Shown one piece after another: positions 14,006-18,920 of a stretch of DNA of 18,920 nucleotides (within the stretch, counting starts at the first letter, position 1; each line of letters begins with the position of its first letter). Under the pieces are notes generated by a model. It did no database searches. It saw only the letters and a list, made by a program, of their open reading frames with translations, and was not told the origin of the DNA. The position numbers and the translations under genes are program-made. Location: positions 1 to 18,920 of the forward strand of contig JAHIVS010000254.1 in NCBI GenBank assembly GCA_018816605.1. The letters run 5' to 3'. This stretch comes from Pseudomonadota bacterium. Its GTDB lineage: Bacteria; Desulfobacterota; Desulfobacteria; Desulfobacterales; Desulfobacteraceae.

Positions 14006-14762
14006 ACGCATATATCAATTTTTGATCGTCTATTGCCTTTGCCTGGTCGGCCTCTTGGGCATTAAGCAGGTGCTGGGTCTTTCCGATTATGTGATTCCCG
14101 GCGTCACCCTGATTCATTCGACCTTTGGCCGGGTTTCGGGCGGCTATTTTTTGGATGTCTTGAATACCCTGTCCGTGACCATTTTCGGCCAGATCATCTC
14201 CATTGCCATGGCGTTTACCGTGGGGATCCTGGGCCGCAAATCCTCCTGGGCAGGCTCTTTTATCAAGGTGATGGCCTATAATATCCAGGCCTACCCCATT
14301 GTGGCCCTGGCCCCGATTATTTTTATCCTTCTGGGAGATGGGTTTATCTCCCGGCTTCTCATTGCCTCCATGATCTGTTATTTCCCGCTCCTGCTGTCGG
14401 TCCTGGGGGTGATGGCCGTGCCGGTAAAGGATATCGAACATTTTTATATTGCCACGGGAAGGATGCGGTGGCAATTGGAGGTTAAGATCCGGGCTTTTGA
14501 AAATTTAAGCAAACTGACCACGGTCATTGCCGGGAGTGCCACCCTGGCCATGGCAGGGACCATCGTGGCAGAATTCATTGCCGCCAATGCCGGTATCGGG
14601 TATAGTATCCGCATTGCCCTTTACCAGAGCGATTTGGCCGGGATTCTTACGGCCCTGTTTTATATCGGGATCATTATCTCCGTTTACCAGGGGATGCTTG
14701 AGACCCTGGGGGAACTGGTAAAAACAAAGTGGTCTGCCCCAAAGGGAGGGGAGTTGTTATGA
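13995..14762 (+). CDS. ABC transporter permease, NitT/TauT/ThiX-type (BPD_transp_1)
   Basis: This 255-residue inner-membrane protein starts at the ATG at 13995, inside the end of the ATPase gene. An upstream in-frame alternative is less likely because it adds an unrelated tail. It has about six hydrophobic segments, including an N-terminal FLIVYCLCLVGLLGI and later PIVALAPIIFILLGDG. The cytoplasmic coupling loop follows at IATGRMRWQLEVKIRAFENL, and the motif AEFIAANAGIGYSI is typical of NitT/TauT/SsuC permeases. The stop overlaps the start of the binding-protein gene (ATGA), indicating translational coupling. Confidence 0.9.
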   Translation: MLFRRIYQFLIVYCLCLVGLLGIKQVLGLSDYVIPGVTLIHSTFGRVSGGYFLDVLNTLSVTIFGQIISIAMAFTVGILGRKSSWAGSFIKVMAYNIQAYPIVALAPIIFILLGDGFISRLLIASMICYFPLLLSVLGVMAVPVKDIEHFYIATGRMRWQLEVKIRAFENLSKLTTVIAGSATLAMAGTIVAEFIAANAGIGYSIRIALYQSDLAGILTALFYIGIIISVYQGMLETLGELVKTKWSAPKGGELL

Positions 14763-15760
14763 GCGTCAAGCCATGGGAGTTTCGGCAATGGCCGGTGGTG
14801 ATACTGGTCATTTTTGTTCTTTTTTGTGTTTCGCCTGTCCGGGCCGGGGCCATCAAAGTGAATTATCGTCTCAAATGGCTGTTCAACACCAGCGTGGCCG
14901 GGGACATCCTGGCTGTGGACCAGGGATATTTCAAGACAGCCGGGCTGGATGTGACCGTCAAGGAGGGCAGCCCTGAAAAAAATGCCATCAATGAATTGGA
15001 GCTGGGATATGCCGATTTTGGGGTGGCCTCGGCTGACCAGGTGATCCGGGCCCTGGACAAGGGGGCGGACGTGGTGGTTCTGGCCCAGCTTTTCCAGGTC
15101 AACCCCATGCAATGGATTTACCGGGCGGACCGGCCTGAGATTAAAGTGCTTGGGGATTTGAAGGGCCGGCATATCGGCATTACCTTTGGGGGCAATGATG
15201 AAACCATCATGCGAACCCTTCTGGCCCTTGCCGGGCTCGGCGAAAAAGATGTCCGACTGTCCGGGGTGCGGTTTGACTTTACCCCGTTTTTGAAAAAAAA
15301 GGTGGATGTCTGGCCGGTATACAAAAATTCCCAGGGTGTGATCCTTGCGGATCAATTGAGCAGGGAAGGCGAGGCGGTCTATTTTTTCAATCCATCCCAG
15401 TTCGGGGTGAATTTTGTGGCCAACTCCATTGTGACCTCTGGCAAACTGATGAAAACCCACCCCGAACGGGTAAAAATTTTTTTAAAATCCTTGCTTTCCG
15501 CATGGGAAGCGGCCATGGATCCTGTCAATGCGGCACAGGTTTTGGCTGCAGTAAAAAAAAAAGACAGTCAAACCCCGGATGATATTCAGCAAAAGCAATT
15601 GGCTGCCACCAGACAATTGATCAAGCCCGATAAGGGCATCCGGATCGGCGTCTTTGATGTTGGGGCCTGGAAGCAGACAGAAACCATCCTGTTGAATGAA
15701 CATCAGATTAAAGGACCTGTGGGCATCGCCTCCCGCTTGATCGCCCAGGAACGCTTATAG
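14759..15760 (+). CDS. ABC transporter substrate-binding protein, NMT1/THI5-like
   Basis: The ATG at 14759 overlaps the permease stop. The 333-residue product begins with a clear Sec signal peptide: basic residues, hydrophobic VVILVIFVLFCVS, and a probable cleavage after PVRA or PVRAGA. The mature part has the NMT1/THI5 fold signatures LKWLFNTSVAGDILAVDQGY, then GLDVTVKEG, YADFGVASADQ and a GGNDE loop near ITFGGNDETIM. This family binds HMP pyrimidine (ThiY), riboflavin or other small planar or anionic compounds. There are no thiamine biosynthesis genes or TPP riboswitch nearby, so thiamine-precursor uptake is only one possibility. An aminotransferase gene follows after 12 bases. Confidence 0.88.
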   Translation: MSVKPWEFRQWPVVILVIFVLFCVSPVRAGAIKVNYRLKWLFNTSVAGDILAVDQGYFKTAGLDVTVKEGSPEKNAINELELGYADFGVASADQVIRALDKGADVVVLAQLFQVNPMQWIYRADRPEIKVLGDLKGRHIGITFGGNDETIMRTLLALAGLGEKDVRLSGVRFDFTPFLKKKVDVWPVYKNSQGVILADQLSREGEAVYFFNPSQFGVNFVANSIVTSGKLMKTHPERVKIFLKSLLSAWEAAMDPVNAAQVLAAVKKKDSQTPDDIQQKQLAATRQLIKPDKGIRIGVFDVGAWKQTETILLNEHQIKGPVGIASRLIAQERL

Positions 15761-15772
15761 AGGGGAAATTTT

Positions 15773-16966
15773 TTGGAAAATCTTCAATTACCCCAGCTCC
15801 GGCTTGCACCGGATATGATTCATTTGGGGGTGGGCCAGCCCAGCCCCTTCCTGCTGCCGGTAAATCAATTGGAAACGGCCGCGGCCCAGGCATTGGGCTG
15901 TGGTGAAGGGTTTTTTCTCGCCTATGGGGAAACCCGGGGAAATCACAATTTCAGAGAGTCGCTGGCAGAGTTTTTAACCGGCCAATATGCACAGGCGGAT
16001 CAGAGCCACCGTGGGGTCGCTCCTGATCAGCTGCTCATTACCAATGGAAACTCCCAGGCCCTGGACCTGATCTGCACCCTGTTTTCAAAACCCGGAGATA
16101 CGGTGCTGGTGGAGGAACCCAGCTATTTTCTGGCCCTTAAGATCTTTGCCGATCATCATTTGAACCTGGTTCCGGTCCCTGTGGATGAAAACGGGCTTGT
16201 GACAAAGGTATTGGAAGAAATGCTTGAAACCCTGTCCCCGGCGTTTTTGTACACCATTCCCTTTTATCAGAATCCGTCGGGTGTTACCCTTTCCATTCAA
16301 AGAAGACAGGAGCTGGCGCGGATATCTGCCTGCAAAGATTTGCTGGTGGTGGCAGATGAGGTCTACCATTTTCTCAATTATACCGACACGCCACCGCCGT
16401 CCCTGGGGGCGTATGAATCCCAATTCCCCGTGATTACCCTGGGCTCCTTTTCAAAAATTCTGGCCCCGGGGTTGCGGCTGGGGTGGATTTACACAAGCAC
16501 CGACCGGCTGAAAACCATCTCCCGCTCAGGTCTGCTGCAGAGCGGGGGCGGGCTTAATCCGTTTACCTCCGAGATTGTCAGCCGGGTGATCCAAAAGGGG
16601 GTTCTTTCGGCACATATCCATAATTTAAAACAGGTTTACGCCCACAGGGCAGGGGTTTTATACCGGCACTTACGGGCGGGGCTGCCGGAAACCGTCACGT
16701 TTCAGGACCCCCGAGGCGGTTATTTTATCTGGCTTAAATTTCCCGACAAAATTGATGCCATTGCCTTGAGGAAAGCCGCCCAGGCCCGGAACGTGGATTT
16801 TTACCCCGGCAGTCTTTTTTCCTGTTCACAAGGGTTGAAGTCCCATCTGAGACTGTGTTTTGCCTTTTATGGGGAGGATCTATTGATTGAAGGGGTCAAC
16901 CGGCTGGTCCGGTGTGTTGAGCAGTCCCATCCCGACCTTTTTTTGGGGGGCCGGCCCCGGATCTGA
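15773..16966 (+). CDS. PLP-dependent class I/II aminotransferase
   Basis: This 397-residue cytoplasmic enzyme starts at a TTG preceded by AGGGGA at seven-base spacing. It is a fold-type I aminotransferase of the MocR/2-aminoadipate (LysN/ARO8-like) subgroup. LLITNGNSQALDLICTLF and VLVEEPSYFLAL lie in the N-terminal half, YTIPFYQNPSGVTLS holds the conserved asparagine, VADEVYHFLNY the conserved Asp/Tyr, and SFSKILAPGLRLGW the PLP-binding lysine. The RLCFAFYGEDL segment near the end contains the carboxylate-binding arginine. It transfers an amino group between an amino acid and a 2-oxo acid; the substrate is unknown. There is no DNA-binding domain, so it is not a MocR regulator. Its position 12 bases behind an ABC importer suggests it acts on the imported compound or on a product of it. 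Confidence 0.9.
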   Translation: MENLQLPQLRLAPDMIHLGVGQPSPFLLPVNQLETAAAQALGCGEGFFLAYGETRGNHNFRESLAEFLTGQYAQADQSHRGVAPDQLLITNGNSQALDLICTLFSKPGDTVLVEEPSYFLALKIFADHHLNLVPVPVDENGLVTKVLEEMLETLSPAFLYTIPFYQNPSGVTLSIQRRQELARISACKDLLVVADEVYHFLNYTDTPPPSLGAYESQFPVITLGSFSKILAPGLRLGWIYTSTDRLKTISRSGLLQSGGGLNPFTSEIVSRVIQKGVLSAHIHNLKQVYAHRAGVLYRHLRAGLPETVTFQDPRGGYFIWLKFPDKIDAIALRKAAQARNVDFYPGSLFSCSQGLKSHLRLCFAFYGEDLLIEGVNRLVRCVEQSHPDLFLGGRPRI

Positions 16967-16994
16967 TTTACGGAGTCTTTTTGGGGCCGGCCCC
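16947..16994. repeat. Twin 12-bp palindromes GGGGCCGGCCCC between convergent genes
   Basis: GGGGCCGGCCCC occurs at 16947-16958 (within the last codons of the aminotransferase) and again at 16983-16994 (just beyond the end of the minus-strand reductase). Both copies are preceded by a T run. Each copy is self-complementary and the two can also pair with each other across a 24-base loop. The structure may act as a bidirectional terminator for the two convergent genes, though no T tract follows on either strand in the classical position. Confidence 0.5.
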
Positions 16995-16999
16995 GCCCG

Positions 17000-18133
17000 T
17001 TAAGGCTGTTTGGCGGTGAGAAGCCGCTTGTTTTTCTTTTTTTCAAGGTAATACTGCAACACCGGCTCAAGATACCTGTCAATTTCAGGCAGGGCAATCC
17101 CACCTGCTGCTGCTATCCGGCGGGTCCGGGTGTTGATAAAATGCTGGGGCATTTTAAGATAGGCCAGGAAAAACGGCAGGGTGTTCAACGACCTTCTTGC
17201 CTGTTTGGAAGCCCCCCACTTGATAAGGGCCACGCACAGCCGATACACGGATATGGGTATCCGTTTGCTTTTGGGCAGGGTGCGCCCGTTTTTCAGATAA
17301 ATTTTACGGACCCTTTCCGAAAGCGGGTTCAGCCCGATGCTTCCTGCCGGTCCTGCGCAGGCATGGAGGACCCGGGGCAGGCCCTGGTCCTGGCAGCTGG
17401 CCCAGTAAATCAGATCGGCAACATAATCAGAGGGGACCACATCCAGATACATCCCGCCCAGGTCCGGAAGAAAGCCCAATGTAGCACTTCCGCTCAAAAA
17501 TTCGCACAGATAGTAAAATACCTGGAAACGGATATTTTTACCGGTGGAAGAATCTCCCACAACCATGCTGGGCCGATGCACCGTGATGTTCAGGCCCTGT
17601 GTTATTTTTTCCCGGAGATAGGTTTCTGCACAGGCCTTGGCCGCCTCATATGAATTGCGGAACACCCGCAGGTCATCTGTGATCCATTTTTCACGGATGC
17701 CATTGGGTGTATACCCGGCAACGCCCACGGTGGAGACATATTCCATTTTTTTTACATGGTGGCCCCTTTCCATCAGGGAGACGATATTTTTTGTCATTGC
17801 CATGGTCTGTTGCCGGGCAATTTCTTCTGGAAGGCCCATGGTCACATTTCCGGCACAATGGAGGATATGGGTCACCCGGCAAAGCAGCATCTGATATTGA
17901 TCAGGGGCCAGGGCAAACCCGGTCTGGTAAAGGTCTGCCTTTATGGGGCAAACCCTTGATCTGGGCTGGTCCGGCAGTTCACAATAGGCGAGCAGCGCCT
18001 TGAATCGCTCTGTTAAATGGGTTTGTGAATCCGCTCGGATCAGAAGGGTTACTCGCTGGCCGCTTTTTATCAGGCGCCGGAACACAGCACTCCCGACAAC
18101 ACCCGTGGCACCGGTAAGAAGGTAGTGTTTCAT
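17000..18133 (-). CDS. Extended SDR, thioester-reductase-like NAD(P)-dependent oxidoreductase
   Basis: This 377-residue protein starts at the ATG whose first base is 18133, with AGGAGAG about seven bases upstream; longer in-frame extensions would overlap the ligase gene. It has an N-terminal Rossmann motif LLTGATGVVGSAV (glycines 8, 11, 14), ILHCAGNVT near 90-98, EYVSTVGVAG with catalytic S134 or T135, and NSYEAAKACAE with Y162 and K166. HRPSMVVGDSSTG follows. This is the NAD_binding_4/thioester reductase branch of extended SDRs, which reduce carrier- or CoA-bound acyl groups to aldehydes or alcohols, or modify related lipids. The AMP-forming ligase gene ends four bases before it, so the pair probably works on the same acyl substrate. 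A plain epimerase/dehydratase function is the main alternative. Confidence 0.82.
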   Translation of the reverse strand: MKHYLLTGATGVVGSAVFRRLIKSGQRVTLLIRADSQTHLTERFKALLAYCELPDQPRSRVCPIKADLYQTGFALAPDQYQMLLCRVTHILHCAGNVTMGLPEEIARQQTMAMTKNIVSLMERGHHVKKMEYVSTVGVAGYTPNGIREKWITDDLRVFRNSYEAAKACAETYLREKITQGLNITVHRPSMVVGDSSTGKNIRFQVFYYLCEFLSGSATLGFLPDLGGMYLDVVPSDYVADLIYWASCQDQGLPRVLHACAGPAGSIGLNPLSERVRKIYLKNGRTLPKSKRIPISVYRLCVALIKWGASKQARRSLNTLPFFLAYLKMPQHFINTRTRRIAAAGGIALPEIDRYLEPVLQYYLEKKKNKRLLTAKQP

Positions 18134-18137
18134 GGGA

Positions 18138-18920
18138 TCACTCTCCTTTGTGCAGCGCGTCAAATTGGGTGCGATAGGCATCCAGGACATGGTTGCGCCG
18201 GACTTTAAAATTTTGCGTCAGCTCTCCTGTTTCCACGGAAAAAGGAGTGTGGGTAACCCCAAAGGCAACCGGCCTGAAGTGGGCGGGCAGTTTCTGGGTA
18301 ACCCGGTCAATTTCCTGCCGGATAAAATGTCGAATCCCTTGTTCAGAGCCGTGAAAAAAAACCAGCTTCTGCCAGGCGTCAAGGGAAATGGCCAACAGGG
18401 CAACGATGTATTTATGTCGGTCCCCATCAATTACGGCATGGTCCACAGCCCTGATCCGGGTTAACCTGGATTCAATCACCTGGGGGGATATCCTGCGGCC
18501 GGTTGATAGCTTGAATTCATCTGATTTTCTTCCGGTCAGCCGTAAATATCCGTTTTCATCAATGGCTCCGGCATCCCCTGTTTTAAGATACCCGTCATGC
18601 GTCAGGGCCACTCCTTTCCGGGCCACCCCGATCCCTTTTACCAGCACCTCTCCGTTCCCGGCTATTTTGACGGTATTCTGGGGCAATGGTTTGCCGACGC
18701 TTCCCAGTTGATATGCCTTGAGGGTATTCATGCTCACGGGGATGATGTTTTCACTTACCCCGTAGGATTCCAATATCCGCCAGCCCCCTGCGTGAAATTT
18801 TTCCAAAAGGCTGCAGGAAAGGGGGGCGGAACCGCTGATGAAAAAACGAAGGTTTTTACCAAAAAGCGTCCGGGGTCCCGGGATGGGATGTCCCACGGTT
18901 TGACCGGAGAGCGTCTCATA
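18138..18920 (-). CDS. AMP-dependent acyl-CoA synthetase/ligase, C-terminal part (5' end missing)
   Basis: The frame is open to the window edge, so only about the last 260 residues are seen. They include the ANL-superfamily motifs GSAPLS, ESYGVSEN (motif A5, usually YGxTE), YLKTGDAGAIDENGYLRLTG with the adenylate-binding Asp, GRKSDEFKLSTGRRISP at the hinge, and LTQNFKVRR with the catalytic lysine of motif A10. The style is closest to long-chain acyl-CoA synthetases (FadD15-like). These activate a fatty or other carboxylic acid to an acyl-adenylate and then to a thioester. The reductase gene starts four bases downstream on the same strand. Confidence 0.88.
   Translation of the reverse strand, partial: YETLSGQTVGHPIPGPRTLFGKNLRFFISGSAPLSCSLLEKFHAGGWRILESYGVSENIIPVSMNTLKAYQLGSVGKPLPQNTVKIAGNGEVLVKGIGVARKGVALTHDGYLKTGDAGAIDENGYLRLTGRKSDEFKLSTGRRISPQVIESRLTRIRAVDHAVIDGDRHKYIVALLAISLDAWQKLVFFHGSEQGIRHFIRQEIDRVTQKLPAHFRPVAFGVTHTPFSVETGELTQNFKVRRNHVLDAYRTQFDALHKGE

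Noticed and set aside
1..18920. CRISPR arrays, long tandem repeats, intact insertion sequences or integrase genes
   Set aside because: None was found when reading both strands; the only repeats seen are the short ones listed.

Overview
The window is a gene-dense stretch of a bacterial chromosome. Gene content points to a sulfate-reducing Desulfobacterota lineage of the Desulfobacteraceae type: a response regulator with CBS domains next to an SLC13 transporter, a succinyl-CoA:acetate CoA-transferase-like enzyme, a KamA-family radical SAM protein, an HD-GYP protein, and the general codon style. This is inference from content; no 16S or other phylogenetic marker is present apart from one tRNA. 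Both window ends cut through genes.

Region 1 (1-5816, + strand) is an apparent operon. It holds the 3' part of a PotD-like periplasmic solute-binding protein, a PotA-like ABC ATPase with a TOBE domain, an unrecognised 122-residue protein, an 831-residue KamA-family radical SAM protein, and a 220-residue M23 metallopeptidase-fold protein without a signal peptide. A GC-rich hairpin terminator closes it. The ATPase, the 122-residue ORF and the radical SAM gene overlap one another. The radical SAM protein is the most unusual item. It is an internal tandem duplication of the KamA barrel in which the second copy has lost the [4Fe-4S] cysteine segment and the putative PLP lysine. This operon is the best candidate here for an undescribed system.

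Region 2 (5817-8660) pairs a CheY-like receiver with two CBS domains and an SLC13/DASS-type transporter whose two signature motifs depart from the usual Ser-Asn-Thr form. A good sigma-54 promoter match lies upstream and a perfect 11-bp hairpin downstream.

Region 3 (8661-11416) is sparse. It has a possible tiny Cys-motif ORF, an intact cytoplasmic HD-GYP protein, and then an eroded patch: a frameshifted PAS-domain fragment, a MazF/PemK toxin remnant, and an orphan A+T-rich gene for a small helical protein. The patch ends at the 3' end of a minus-strand tRNA-Thr(CGT) that has a clear promoter. This arrangement looks like an old integration site.

Region 4 (11724-16966, + strand) starts with the CoA-transferase. 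It continues with a tight operon of NitT/TauT/ThiY-type ABC ATPase, permease and periplasmic binding protein, followed at once by a PLP-dependent class I/II aminotransferase. No TPP or other riboswitch was recognised upstream.

Region 5 (17000-18920, - strand) is convergent with region 4. A partial AMP-forming acyl ligase is followed after four bases by a thioester-reductase-like extended SDR, reminiscent of a carboxylic acid reductase split over two genes.
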